A DNA stretch of 64,000 nt from Candidatus Electrothrix rattekaaiensis. GTDB lineage: Bacteria > Desulfobacterota > Desulfobulbia > Desulfobulbales > Desulfobulbaceae. Below the pieces are notes generated by a model. That model was given only the letters and a program-made list of their open reading frames with translations, was not told the DNA's origin and searched no databases. The stretch spans positions 1,210,640 through 1,274,639 of the forward strand of contig JAVQMD010000001.1 in assembly GCA_032595675.1 (NCBI GenBank), given 5' to 3'. Positions 16,553-25,194 of this stretch are shown piece by piece. Positions within the stretch are counted from its first letter, which is position 1. Each line of letters starts with the position of its first letter. Made by a program: the position numbers and the translations under genes.

Positions 16553-17542
16553 ATGTTACTAAAATACGTTGCACCGTTAATCGTAATATCTGCCTTGCTG
16601 CTCCATTGTGTAACAGGAAAAACGGCAGTTGCACAGGATATTGAGTTTCAGCCACAGATTCATCAAGACGGTAGATTTCGCGTTATCTATTATATTGAGG
16701 GAAAACACGCTATCTCTCAGGAGGACAAAAACAAAAACAGTGTCCCTGACCAGGCTGAAGATGTCCTGACGCAGACAATGGCTGCTTACTATCTCTTTGT
16801 TGAGACGCTCGGCTTCCCAGATCCGTTTGAAGGCTCGTTCTTTCTTCGTGCAAAATTTCTTGATGTTGTGATGTGTTCACAAGAAGTAGCTGTCACAGAA
16901 GGAGGGCTCGGCGGCAAGCAGGGGCTCGCCTTTGATCAACCTCAGTTTTTCCGTATTCCTAGCGATCCTGAGAATACACTCAGTATCGGTTTTCGCATAG
17001 CCATATCCATTGATGCAGCATCTAGCCAAATACCGGCACGTGAATTTTTTCATCTCATTCAACACAGTGTGACCTTTTTTAAAAATCCTTGGTTCACTCA
17101 GGGAACCGCTCGTTGGGCGGAAGACGGGTTAAAGAAAGAAGATCCAGACGGATTAGTCCCGCGCCTTGCAACGTGGCCGTTATCAAAGGAGCAGACAGCT
17201 ACCTTGTTTACAACAGGTGAAAACGCAGCAGAAACTTTTTGGATACCGCTGGCTGCAAAGATGAATAATATTGGAGTGATCCCTTTTACGCCAGCTCTCT
17301 ATAAAATTATGCCTCTGGTATATGCCAACGAAAAACCTGTTTTCAAAAGTATGCGTTTCCCCGGTTGGATGTTTATCCGTGACGTTCTGATCGAACTGGG
17401 CAGGATGGACGACACCGCCTTTCAAAAACTGGGCTACCAGGGATGGACAGAGAAAAATCAATTATCACCAAAAAATAACAGCTATATCATGCAGGCAGTC
17501 AACACGGTGGTGACCCGTTATGAGGAAGCCTTTCATCTTTAA
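16553..17542 (+). CDS. Secreted protein related to neutral zinc peptidases, catalytic His lost
   Basis: 329 residues with a signal peptide (LLKYVAPLIVISALLLHCVTG, residues 2-22; a Cys at 19 makes a lipoprotein conceivable). Residues 58-70, DKNKNSVPDQAED, look like a calcium-binding Asp-rich loop seen in secreted peptidases of this type. At 162-171 AREFFHLIQH occupies the place where such proteins carry a zinc-binding HExxH (often HEFFHxxQ), followed by WFTQGTARWAEDG (180-192), which fits the helix with the third ligand. Here the first His is Arg (REFFH), so the protein is probably not an active zinc peptidase and may bind or inhibit instead. The family link is inferred from motif layout. GGGGGAG precedes the ATG. 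The sixA-like gene follows within 20 bases. Confidence 0.7.
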   Translation: MLLKYVAPLIVISALLLHCVTGKTAVAQDIEFQPQIHQDGRFRVIYYIEGKHAISQEDKNKNSVPDQAEDVLTQTMAAYYLFVETLGFPDPFEGSFFLRAKFLDVVMCSQEVAVTEGGLGGKQGLAFDQPQFFRIPSDPENTLSIGFRIAISIDAASSQIPAREFFHLIQHSVTFFKNPWFTQGTARWAEDGLKKEDPDGLVPRLATWPLSKEQTATLFTTGENAAETFWIPLAAKMNNIGVIPFTPALYKIMPLVYANEKPVFKSMRFPGWMFIRDVLIELGRMDDTAFQKLGYQGWTEKNQLSPKNNSYIMQAVNTVVTRYEEAFHL

Positions 17543-17561
17543 AACAAGATTCAGAGTTCTA

Positions 17562-18059
17562 ATGAAAAAAATCCACCTGATACGACATGCAAAATCGAGT
17601 TGGAACGATGACTCGCTGAACGATATCGCTAGGCCGCTGAATAAGCGAGGTAAAAAAAACTGCCGAGCCATGGCGCAGCATATTGCTGATGCCGGTTGCT
17701 GTTTTAAACACATTTTTTGCAGCCCGGCAGTCCGAGCGCAGTCTACCATAGAGCGAATCAGGAAATCTTTGAAAACAGACCTGCAATGGCAGACTACGGA
17801 GCAACTGTATACCTTTGACAGCGAGTTTCTTTTTGATTGGTGCAGAACACTGGATGAATCTATAACCGAGCCGCTGATTATCGGACATAATCCGGCCTTG
17901 ACCGATTTTTGCAATGCGCTCAGTAACAGCACGGTTAAAAACATACCAACCTGCGGATATACTCAGCTGAGCATGGGCAAAGACTGCTCCTGGCGGGAAC
18001 TCGTTGAGGGCTCTGCGGAATTAACTGTCTTTCTCCGACCGAAAAGAAGCATAAAATGA
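17562..18059 (+). CDS. SixA-like phosphohistidine phosphatase
   Basis: 165 residues from the ATG at 17562. It is a small histidine phosphatase: the catalytic RHA motif is at the N-terminus (KKIHLIRHAKSSW), the conserved phosphate-binding Arg in RPLNKRG and SPAVRAQST, and the second catalytic His in IIGHNPALTDF. Length and motif spacing fit SixA, which removes phosphate from His-phosphorylated proteins such as phosphotransfer domains or NPr. An upstream in-frame start at 17520 would overlap the previous gene and lacks support. With hybrid kinases elsewhere in the window, a phospho-relay target is possible but not shown. It probably shares a transcript with the secreted protein upstream. Confidence 0.88.
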   Translation: MKKIHLIRHAKSSWNDDSLNDIARPLNKRGKKNCRAMAQHIADAGCCFKHIFCSPAVRAQSTIERIRKSLKTDLQWQTTEQLYTFDSEFLFDWCRTLDESITEPLIIGHNPALTDFCNALSNSTVKNIPTCGYTQLSMGKDCSWRELVEGSAELTVFLRPKRSIK

Positions 18060-18310
18060 GAGTGCTCTCTCAACGTGCCAGAATAATAGGCAGGGCCTGT
18101 GAAGAGCAAGAATAAAGCCAGCACCGGGAAAGGATTCTGTGAAAGGAGATCATCTGCAATACTTTTCAGAAAGAGGTACTGCTGGCCTGTTTGTCATCAT
18201 GTCTTGTTCTTTTCTTATATCGCCTTACTTCTTCGTTTGCTTTTCTTGATAAAATATTATACTTTGTTTGGAAATACCGATAAAAATTAACCCTTGTTGG
18301 GGGAGTATAT

Positions 18311-18769
18311 ATGGAATCTGTTTCTCCTATTCTTATCTGGTTTCTTTTAGGCATAGCTTTTTTTGTCACTGAGCTTTTTTTGCCTGCCTTTATCCTTTTC
18401 TTTCTCGGTATCGGTGCTTGGTGCACAGCTTCGGTGTTGGCTGTGATTCATGTCACGCTGACTGCTCAAATGATTGTTTTTCTAGTAAGTTCTCTTTTTT
18501 CGCTGGTTATGCTTAGGACATGGCTTCGCTCGATTTTCCTTGGAAATTCCAGCGAGGAAGAAGGGTCAGCGAATGTTAATTCCGGTCCGTCAACCGGTGT
18601 TGTGACCGAGGCTATTATGCCTCCGGGCCACGGGCGGGTTCAATACGGAGGCTCTTTTTGGCAGGCGATTGCTGATGAGCCTATACCTGTGGATACGGTC
18701 GTTCAGATCCTTGAAAGAAAAAATCTCATCGTTCAAGTCCGCCCTCTGCACGCTGAAGAAGCAGCATAA
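18311..18769 (+). CDS. NfeD-like membrane protein
   Basis: 152 residues. Two or three transmembrane segments fill residues 5-70 (ILIWFLLGIAFFVTELFLPAFILFFLGIGAWC and VTLTAQMIVFLVSSLFSLVML), followed by a soluble OB-fold domain (about 90-150) ending FWQAIADEPIPVDTVVQILERKNLIVQV, the usual NfeD C-terminal signature. Short NfeD proteins pair with SPFH/stomatin-like proteins in the membrane, and the SPFH gene follows here, separated by about 320 bases that contain a decayed extra NfeD end. The pair resembles ybbL/ybbK (qmcA) type operons. GGGGGAG lies upstream of the ATG. The exact cellular role of NfeD/SPFH pairs is not settled. Confidence 0.9.
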   Translation: MESVSPILIWFLLGIAFFVTELFLPAFILFFLGIGAWCTASVLAVIHVTLTAQMIVFLVSSLFSLVMLRTWLRSIFLGNSSEEEGSANVNSGPSTGVVTEAIMPPGHGRVQYGGSFWQAIADEPIPVDTVVQILERKNLIVQVRPLHAEEAA

Positions 18770-18841
18770 ATGAAATAGCATAAATGGAACAGCTGATCGG
18801 CTTTGTTATCTTTGGTCGGTATAGCTGTTATTGTCGGCATT

Positions 18842-18936
18842 TTTTGACGAGCCGTTGCCGAAGAGCCGATACCTGAGGATAGGATTGTTCAGATTGTTGA
18901 GCAAAAAGACCTTGATTTTAAGGTTCATCCCTTCAT
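18842..18936 (+). pseudogene. Decayed duplicate of the NfeD C-terminal domain
   Basis: Translated in the frame of 18851, the stretch reads AVAEEPIPEDRIVQIVEQKDLDFKVHPF, closely matching AIADEPIPVDTVVQILERKNLIVQVRPL at the end of the intact NfeD gene just upstream. Just before it the frame reads GIF-stop-RAVA where the intact gene has GSFWQAIA, so the conserved Trp codon has become TGA. It is a partial tandem duplication in which only about 30 codons remain recognisable. No start codon or ribosome-binding site is associated. Confidence 0.75.
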
Positions 18937-19089
18937 TCCTTACCTACCTTTAAGGCCGAGCAAGGAGACGAACTCTGAATGTTCTCCAGGTTGGTTTTGT
19001 GCTACGGCTTGTTTTTTACCTTATTTTTTATTGCCCGGTCCATCTTCGCGTGTCCAAGGGCTATCAATAGAGTTAACTGGAGGAGTAAC

Positions 19090-20037
19090 ATGGAATTATT
19101 GTTCGGTGTAATTGTTCTTGTTGTTTTTGTTTCTGTTATTTTAATCAAGACAGCGATTGTCGTGCCACAAAGGCATGAGTACGTAGTTGAACGTTTGGGA
19201 AAGTACCGCACCACTCTTGAGGCGGGATTTCACATACTGATACCCTTTCTTGATAAAATCGCCTATCGACGGAATTTGAAAGAGCTTCCGGTTGATATCG
19301 GCGGGCAAACCTGTATTACAGCGGATAACGTTACCTTGGAAGTGGACGGAATTATGTATATTCAAGTCGTCAATTCACGCCAGTCCGCCTATGGAATTGA
19401 AGATTACCATTTTGCTGCTTCCCAGCTGGCCCAGACCTCCCTCCGTTCCGCCATCGGCAAGATCAGTCTGGACAACACCTTTGAGGCCCGTGAGAATTTA
19501 AACCAGCAGGTGGTTGAGGCCATTGATGATGCAGCCCAGAATTGGGGTATCAAGGTACTTCGCTATGAAATCAAGGATATTCAGCCGCCTCGTTCCGTTT
19601 TGGATGCAATGGAGAAACAGATGCAGGCGGAACGGGAGAAACGAGCTGAGATCGCTCGATCTGAAGGTGACAAACAATCGGTAATCAACCGAGCCGAAGG
19701 TGAACGGGCTGAGGCAATCGCCAAATCCGAGGGTGAGAAAATGAAACGGATCAACGAGGCAGAAGGCCGGGCCCAGGAGATCCTCAAAGTTGCCGAGGCG
19801 ACAGCAGCCGGTATCCGCAAGGTCGGTGAGGCCTTGGCATCTCCCGGAGGTCATGAGGCGGCTAATCTTGAGGTGGCAAAGAAATATCTTGATGAGTTCG
19901 GTAAGCTGGCTAAGGAAAATAACACCATGATTGTGCCCGGCAACCTGACCGATGTTTCCGGCATGATCGCCGCCGCCATGACTACGTTGCAGCATACTGG
20001 CAAGAAACGCCCTGTCTCTCCTCTCCGGGCCGAGTAG
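19090..20037 (+). CDS. SPFH/Band 7 paraslipin (QmcA-like)
   Basis: 315 residues from the ATG at 19090, chosen because GGAGGAG lies just before it; a longer frame from 18979 would begin inside decayed sequence. One N-terminal membrane segment (LFGVIVLVVFVSVILIKTAI) is followed by the SPFH domain (about residues 20-190, VVPQRHEYVVERLGKYRTTLEAGFHILIPF through IKDIQPPRSVLDAMEKQM) and a coiled coil rich in Glu/Ala/Arg (190-265, EGDKQSVINRAEGERAEAIAKSEG). The C-terminus is a short conserved tail. SPFH proteins of this group form large membrane-bound oligomeric cages and usually partner with NfeD, encoded just upstream. Confidence 0.93.
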   Translation: MELLFGVIVLVVFVSVILIKTAIVVPQRHEYVVERLGKYRTTLEAGFHILIPFLDKIAYRRNLKELPVDIGGQTCITADNVTLEVDGIMYIQVVNSRQSAYGIEDYHFAASQLAQTSLRSAIGKISLDNTFEARENLNQQVVEAIDDAAQNWGIKVLRYEIKDIQPPRSVLDAMEKQMQAEREKRAEIARSEGDKQSVINRAEGERAEAIAKSEGEKMKRINEAEGRAQEILKVAEATAAGIRKVGEALASPGGHEAANLEVAKKYLDEFGKLAKENNTMIVPGNLTDVSGMIAAAMTTLQHTGKKRPVSPLRAE

Positions 20038-20306
20038 AATCGATATTCCTCAAGGCACAGGGGGGCTTATGAGAGCTGGAAAGGGAGGAGTGTTCATTTC
20101 TCCCTTCTCCCTTGTCAGGTTCAACATGCTGGGTCATTTTTACTCAGAAAGCTGAAGAGAAGTTTAAAAAATAGTACTGAATTATAAAAAAAGATTGAGC
20201 TTCTCTTTTATGTCGTGATATATAAGAAATATATAAAAGGCAATTTCTATGCTTTTCGTTTTTTTGGGATGCCTGCGTGTATATTTTTTACAACATGTTA
20301 TTTGTT

Positions 20307-20906
20307 ATGTCGAGATACACCTTCTTTAAGGCCGCGCTGTTGATTTTCTGCGGACTCTGCCTGCAGTTTCCCGTGGGTGGCTTATTGTTTGCAGAAGACG
20401 GGGAATGCGTAACTTCTTGTGTTAACGGGGAAGGCGTGATGGTGTATCCGGATGGAAGCACATATACCGGGGAATGGAAAGACGGTAAGCGGCACGGCAA
20501 AGGGGTTCTTGTTTATTTTGACGGTAGGAAATACGAGGGGGAGTTTGCCGACGACCAGTTGCACGGAAAAGGGATTATCACACTTCTTGACGGTAGGCTT
20601 ATAGAAAGCTATTGGGATAACGGCGAACAAATTTCAGCACGATTTGCCAATGGTGACATATTCACCGGAACATGGGAAAATGGAACGTTTGATGGCGAGG
20701 CAACAGTCACTCTGCCTAATGGAGACCGCTATTCCGGCGGATTCAAAGAAAGTAAATATCACGGATATGGAGTCATGTCCTATGCAGACGGCAGCAAGTA
20801 CACCGGTGAATTCAAAGACGGAAAATTCAACGGAAAAGGAGCAATCTCTTTCCCGGACGGTACTGTGATAGAAAGTGAGTGGAAAGACGGCCACCCTGTC
20901 AATTAA
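20307..20906 (+). CDS. Secreted MORN-repeat protein
   Basis: About 199 residues with a signal peptide (FFKAALLIFCGLCLQFPVGGLLFA) and then six to seven MORN repeats of about 23 residues (GEGVMVYPDGSTYTGEWKDGKRHGKG, GDRYSGGFKESKYHGYG and so on). MORN repeats form an extended beta-meander; bacterial secreted versions are mostly of unknown role. Upstream in-frame starts at 20295 and 20277 are possible and no clear ribosome-binding site decides between them. Two repeats are altered (RLIESYWDNGEQISARF and the final VIESEWKDGHPVN), marking the middle and the C-terminal cap. The gene stands alone, with about 270 bases upstream in which I see no promoter. Confidence 0.85.
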   Translation: MSRYTFFKAALLIFCGLCLQFPVGGLLFAEDGECVTSCVNGEGVMVYPDGSTYTGEWKDGKRHGKGVLVYFDGRKYEGEFADDQLHGKGIITLLDGRLIESYWDNGEQISARFANGDIFTGTWENGTFDGEATVTLPNGDRYSGGFKESKYHGYGVMSYADGSKYTGEFKDGKFNGKGAISFPDGTVIESEWKDGHPVN

Positions 20907-21238
20907 GGCAACTCAACGCATCTTCTCTTCTTTTTTCCTTTCGTTTCTCTCTCCCAAGATCCCGGTTGATCTTGAGGCCTTTGTTCCTTGATTTGACAAA
21001 AGGTTCTTTTCTACACATTTTTCGCTTTTTCACGCTGAACTTCGATGTTTCAGTAAGGCTACCTGTTCTTTGCTTTGCTGTTCATGGGAAAAAGGTTTAT
21101 AGTATGCTCTGCTAGAGTATGCACGACTACGTCAAAATGATTTGACCTGCTGATCAGACGGAAAAACGCTTGTGCCCTCTTTTATTGGAGTTTTTTAGAG
21201 AGATGGGGACGTAATATAGCTAACAGCACTCCTTCATT
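20907..21238 (+). promoter_or_regulatory. MORN-nnr gap with weak hairpin and candidate nnr promoter
   Basis: 332 bases without a gene. A 7-bp stem CAAGATC/GATCTTG around 20955-20975 follows the MORN gene but has no T-run. A candidate sigma-70 promoter lies at TTGCTG (21075-21080), 17-bp spacer, TATAGT (21098-21103), giving a leader of about 130 bases before the nnr ATG. Nothing else is recognisable. Confidence 0.4.
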
Positions 21239-22843
21239 ATGAAAATAGTAACCTCGGACCAGATGCAGGCCTTGGACAAAACCTCCATTGAGGAAATCGG
21301 TATTCCCGGCATTGTCCTGATGGAAAATGCAGGCAGAGGGACCGTGGATGCGATGGAACAGGAGTACGGTGCTGTTCAGGGAAAAACCGTTTGTGTTTTT
21401 ATCGGTCCGGGGAATAATGGGGGCGATGGTCTTGTTATTGCCCGCCATATTGCCCAGCGGGGGGGGTGCCCCTTTCTCATTTATTTGATTAGCCCTGAAA
21501 AACTCTCCGGCGATGCCGGAATAAATGCCGGAATTTGCAACAAACTTGGCTTTATCCATTATATCATTCACTGCGAGGACGAGGTCAGGCAGCTCAAGCA
21601 ACTGATCCGCCAGCTTCATTTCTGTCATCCTGTGCATAGTCTGGTTGATGCCCTGTTTGGAACAGGACTGTCCAGGGAAATTAAAGGATATTTTGCCGAT
21701 GTTGTAGGGTTTATCAATATCTTGGCCGCTGACAAGCAATGGCCTGTGGTGGCGGTGGATATTCCCTCCGGCCTTTGCGCTGATACCGGCACCTCTCTTG
21801 GATGCGCTGTGCGGGCTGATTTTACGGTGACCTACGGGCTTGCCAAACCCGGACATTTCCATCACGGAGGTCCGATGGTCGGCAAGCTGACAGTGCTTGA
21901 TATTTCTATCCCCAATTTGGTGATAAAGCAGGCTGATCTGCGTGGCCGAGTCCTTGATCGTTGCGAAATAGTCCCTCGTGTTCAAGAACGCCGAACAGCT
22001 GGTCATAAAGGAACTTATGGGCATCTGGTTATGTTGGCTGGCTCTGAAGGGAAGACTGGAGCCGCTCTTCTTGCAGGTAAGGCTGCTCTGCACAGCGGTT
22101 GCGGTTTGGTGACCTTGGTAGTTCCTGCGGAGCTGAATACGATTTTTGAGATAAGCCTGCCCGAGGCTATGACGGTTCCTCTTCCGCATTCGAGTAAGAC
22201 TTTTTGCGCTGCGGATTATGATTTGATTTGTGAGCAGCTTGACGGGCGGGGTGCTTTGGTGATTGGGCCGGGTATAGGGACGGATCTTGAGACTGGTGTG
22301 CTGGTCCGCCGTCTGTACAGAGAGCTGAAGCTACCCATGATCATTGATGCGGATGCGCTCAACCTGCTGGCCGCAGATCCAGAGGATTTGAGAAAATGCG
22401 CTGGAGTTCGCCTTCTCACCCCTCATCCCGGTGAAATGTCTCGTCTGACCGGAAAAACAGTCGCTGATATCCAGGAAAATCGTTTGGATGCCGCAGGCCA
22501 ATTGGCAAAGGCTCTGGCAAAGGATCTGGTGCATGATGAACATGAAATTATTGTGATACTTAAGGGCGCCGGAACAGTGCTGAGCTCCAGCAAAGGGGAT
22601 TGGGCCATCAACAGTAGCGGTAATCACGGGATGGCAACCGGTGGCATGGGAGATGTGTTGGCTGGTTTGATCGGTGGACTGCTTGTCCAAGGCTATACAC
22701 CTTGGAATGCCGCTGCCATCGGGGTATATCAGCATGGTTTGGCTGCTGATCTTCTGGCTGAAGATTGGAGCCACGGCTTCACAGCCTCTGAAGTTGCGGC
22801 TGTTCTGCCAAAGGCACTTATGCGGATTAAGGAGACTGATTAA
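21239..22843 (+). CDS. nnr: Bifunctional NAD(P)H-hydrate epimerase / ADP-dependent dehydratase
   Basis: 534 residues, the length of fused YjeF_N plus YjeF_C (carbohydrate-kinase-fold) proteins. The N-terminal epimerase domain (about 1-225) contains GPGNNGGDGLVIARHI and PSGLCADTG; the C-terminal dehydratase domain (about 235-530) contains HKGTYGHLVMLAGSEGKTGAALLA, LTPHPGEMSRLTG and the nucleotide-binding GGMGDVLAGLIGG. It repairs damaged NADH/NADPH hydrates in the cytoplasm. The ATG at 21239 matches the family N-terminus (MKIVTSDQMQALD). It begins a rightward run of closely spaced genes (CBS, LivF-like, Gfo/Idh) that may be one transcript. Confidence 0.95.
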   Translation: MKIVTSDQMQALDKTSIEEIGIPGIVLMENAGRGTVDAMEQEYGAVQGKTVCVFIGPGNNGGDGLVIARHIAQRGGCPFLIYLISPEKLSGDAGINAGICNKLGFIHYIIHCEDEVRQLKQLIRQLHFCHPVHSLVDALFGTGLSREIKGYFADVVGFINILAADKQWPVVAVDIPSGLCADTGTSLGCAVRADFTVTYGLAKPGHFHHGGPMVGKLTVLDISIPNLVIKQADLRGRVLDRCEIVPRVQERRTAGHKGTYGHLVMLAGSEGKTGAALLAGKAALHSGCGLVTLVVPAELNTIFEISLPEAMTVPLPHSSKTFCAADYDLICEQLDGRGALVIGPGIGTDLETGVLVRRLYRELKLPMIIDADALNLLAADPEDLRKCAGVRLLTPHPGEMSRLTGKTVADIQENRLDAAGQLAKALAKDLVHDEHEIIVILKGAGTVLSSSKGDWAINSSGNHGMATGGMGDVLAGLIGGLLVQGYTPWNAAAIGVYQHGLAADLLAEDWSHGFTASEVAAVLPKALMRIKETD

Positions 22844-22916
22844 AGTAACCACTGTAGGAAGTTAGGGATTCAACAACTCAGAAAACGATATAGAGATAGA
22901 AAAATAAGGAAATATA

Positions 22917-23372
22917 ATGTTGCGTGCACAAGACCTTATGACGGAGAACGTCATTGCTGTCACCAAAGAGACAGAAGTCCGTGAGCTTGCTCAGATCCTG
23001 ACGGAAAATAAAATCAGTGGGGCTCCGGTACTTGACGGGGCTGGTAAGCTTGTCGGAGTGGTCACGGAAAGTGACCTTATCTTCCAGAATAAGAAGGTGC
23101 ATATTCCCACTGCTGTTGCCATTCTGGATGCCTTTTTCTTTCTAGAAAGCCCAGACAAAATGGAGCAGGAAATGAAAAAGATGTCTGGCGTGACTGTGGG
23201 GGATATTTATGCTTCAGAGGTAATCTCTGTGCAAAAAGACACCCCCTTGGATGAGCTTGCCACCTTAATGGCCGAAAAAAAAATTCATACATTGCCCGTT
23301 CTTGATAAGGAAGAGCTCGTTGGAGTGATCGGCAAGTCAGATATTATCCGAACTATTGCCGAAGGAAAATAA
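22917..23372 (+). CDS. Tandem CBS-domain protein
   Basis: 151 residues consisting of two CBS domains (about 1-60: LRAQDLMTENVIAVTKETEVRELAQILTENKISGAPVLD...GVVTESDL; and about 90-150: VGDIYASEVISVQKDTPLDELATLMAEKKIHTLPVLD...GVIGKSDIIRTI) joined by a linker of about 30 residues. A CBS pair forms a Bateman module that binds adenine nucleotides and usually regulates a partner; a stand-alone protein of this kind is common and its target cannot be told. It lies 73 bases after nnr and about 40 bases before the ABC ATPase, so co-transcription is likely. Confidence 0.92.
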   Translation: MLRAQDLMTENVIAVTKETEVRELAQILTENKISGAPVLDGAGKLVGVVTESDLIFQNKKVHIPTAVAILDAFFFLESPDKMEQEMKKMSGVTVGDIYASEVISVQKDTPLDELATLMAEKKIHTLPVLDKEELVGVIGKSDIIRTIAEGK

Positions 23373-23415
23373 CCTTGTTCAGACGAGTTGTTGTTATTCG
23401 GTCTGGAGCAAGTGC

Positions 23416-24129
23416 GTGAACATGCTTGAACTGCGGAACATCAATACCTTTTACGGTAGCATTCAGGCCTTGCATGATATCAGCCTGCATGTGGAACAAG
23501 GGGAAATTATTACCCTGATCGGGGCTAACGGAGCTGGAAAATCAACCATCCTGATGTCCATCTGCGGCATTGTCCCGCCCAGGAGTGGTGAAATTCTGTT
23601 CAAGGGAACTTCCATCGCCCGGATGTCCCCGGAGAAAATTGTCGCCTTGGGGCTCAGTCAAGTTCCAGAAGGACGCCATATCTTTCCAGCACTCACTGTA
23701 GCTGAAAATTTGGATATGGGAGCCTTCCTTCGCAAGGATACCAGACAGATCCGGCAGGATTTTGAGCATGTCTACACCCTGTTTCCCATCTTGGCGGAAC
23801 GCCGTCATCAGCTTGGAGGCAACCTGTCCGGCGGGGAGCAGCAGATGCTGGCCATTTCCCGTGCTTTGATGGCCCGACCGCAACTTCTGCTCCTCGACGA
23901 ACCTTCTATGGGGCTGGCACCGTTAGTTACAAAACAGATCTTCAGTATTATCCGTAAGATCAATCAGGAAGAAAAGACAACCGTTTTTCTTGTGGAACAG
24001 AACGCGAATCTGGCTTTGAAAACAGCTGACCGGGGGTATGTTCTTGAAAATGGAAAAGTTATTATGCATGATCGGGCGGAAATCCTGCTGGGTGACAAGG
24101 ATATCCAGAAGGCCTACCTTGGAATTTAA
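23416..24129 (+). CDS. ABC transporter ATP-binding protein, LivF-like
   Basis: About 237 residues of the branched-chain-amino-acid (LivF) ATPase type: Walker A GANGAGKST, Q-loop, signature LSGGEQQM, Walker B LLLLDEPS, and the LivF-style segment GLSQVPEGRHIFPALTVAENL. The GTG at 23416 is seven bases after GGAG; an ATG two codons later (23422) is 13 bases away, so the GTG is preferred though the difference is trivial. No LivG, permease or binding-protein gene is nearby, which is unusual because LivF normally sits at the end of a five-gene cluster. It may serve permeases encoded elsewhere, so the substrate is unknown. Confidence 0.88.
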   Translation: MNMLELRNINTFYGSIQALHDISLHVEQGEIITLIGANGAGKSTILMSICGIVPPRSGEILFKGTSIARMSPEKIVALGLSQVPEGRHIFPALTVAENLDMGAFLRKDTRQIRQDFEHVYTLFPILAERRHQLGGNLSGGEQQMLAISRALMARPQLLLLDEPSMGLAPLVTKQIFSIIRKINQEEKTTVFLVEQNANLALKTADRGYVLENGKVIMHDRAEILLGDKDIQKAYLGI

Positions 24130-24192
24130 CAGAATAAGGAATCGGAAATTTCCAGAACAAAGTTTTTTCCTGTTTTGGAGCCGTTAAGTGAA

Positions 24193-25194
24193 ATGAACGA
24201 GGAAAAATTACGAGTTGGAGTTATCGGGGTCGGCTATCTTGGCCGCTTTCATGCCATGAAATATGCGGCGATGGATGATGTGCTCTTGGTTGGTGTTGCA
24301 GATACAGATCCACTCCGTGCGCAGGCCGTTGCCGAAGATTGCTCCACCAAGGCATTTGCCGACTATCAGTCTCTTCTTGAGCAGGTCGATGCAGTCTCCA
24401 TTGTTGTTCCCACTGTTTATCATCATGGTGTTGCGATGGCCTGTCTGGAGCAAGGGGTCGATATTCTTTTGGAAAAGCCGATGACCACCTCCCTAAAAGA
24501 GGCAGACGATTTGATTGCCTTGGCAGATCGCAAGAAGCTGCTGCTCCAAGTTGGGCATCTTGAACGCTTTAACCCTGCTGTCCTAGCCATGCAACCCCTG
24601 TTGAATAACCCCCTTTTTATTGAAGCTCATCGTCTGTCAACCTTTAAAAATCGCGGCACAGATGTTGATGTCATCCTTGACCTGATGATTCATGATATTG
24701 ATATCATCCTCTCCATTATTAACTCACCGATTCAAGACATTCATACTGTGGGCGCACCGGTGATCACCCAGCTCACTGATATTGCCAATGCCCGGATTGT
24801 TTTTAAGAACGGATGCACAGCCAATATTACGGTCAGTCGAATTTCCATGGAAAATGTACGACGGATGCGTATTTTTCAGCCTGGGAAATACCTCTCTGTT
24901 GACTTTGGCAAAAAGGAAGTCATGGCAATTAAGCTGAAACAAGGTGCCCAGGGAGATATACCGCTTCCTGATGTTTCACGGCACGGTTTTAGTGATCAGG
25001 ATGTGTTGGAAATGGAGATCAGGGAATTTATCAATAATATCCGTCATCGCCTGAAGCCAACTGTCTCCGGCAGGGAAGGGCGTCGTGCTTTGGCTGTGGC
25101 CCTTTCCGTGATCAGTCAGATCCAGGAGAATCAGGAGCAGTTCAGGCATCTGTTGGGACAAGAGGGTAACTTCGGCTTTATTCATGAGCCCTGA
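24193..25194 (+). CDS. Gfo/Idh/MocA-family NAD(P)-dependent oxidoreductase
   Basis: 333 residues. An N-terminal Rossmann fold (LRVGVIGVGYLGRFHAMKYAA; GVGYLG is the dinucleotide loop) and LLEKPMTTSLKEADDL with the conserved EKP motif lead into the C-terminal alpha/beta domain with MIHDIDIIL. The GYLGRFHA version resembles the UDP-GlcNAc 3-dehydrogenase-like (GnnA) proteins often found beside lipid A genes in Desulfobacterota, but no lpx gene is close here, so the substrate is left open. The ATG at 24193 is preferred to a TTG six codons upstream. It is the last gene of the nnr-CBS-LivF run. Confidence 0.88.
   Translation: MNEEKLRVGVIGVGYLGRFHAMKYAAMDDVLLVGVADTDPLRAQAVAEDCSTKAFADYQSLLEQVDAVSIVVPTVYHHGVAMACLEQGVDILLEKPMTTSLKEADDLIALADRKKLLLQVGHLERFNPAVLAMQPLLNNPLFIEAHRLSTFKNRGTDVDVILDLMIHDIDIILSIINSPIQDIHTVGAPVITQLTDIANARIVFKNGCTANITVSRISMENVRRMRIFQPGKYLSVDFGKKEVMAIKLKQGAQGDIPLPDVSRHGFSDQDVLEMEIREFINNIRHRLKPTVSGREGRRALAVALSVISQIQENQEQFRHLLGQEGNFGFIHEP

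Noticed and set aside
18099-18290. 63-codon rightward frame between sixA and nfeD
   Set aside because: Non-ATG start, unusual composition and no family resemblance; more likely leader or spacer DNA.
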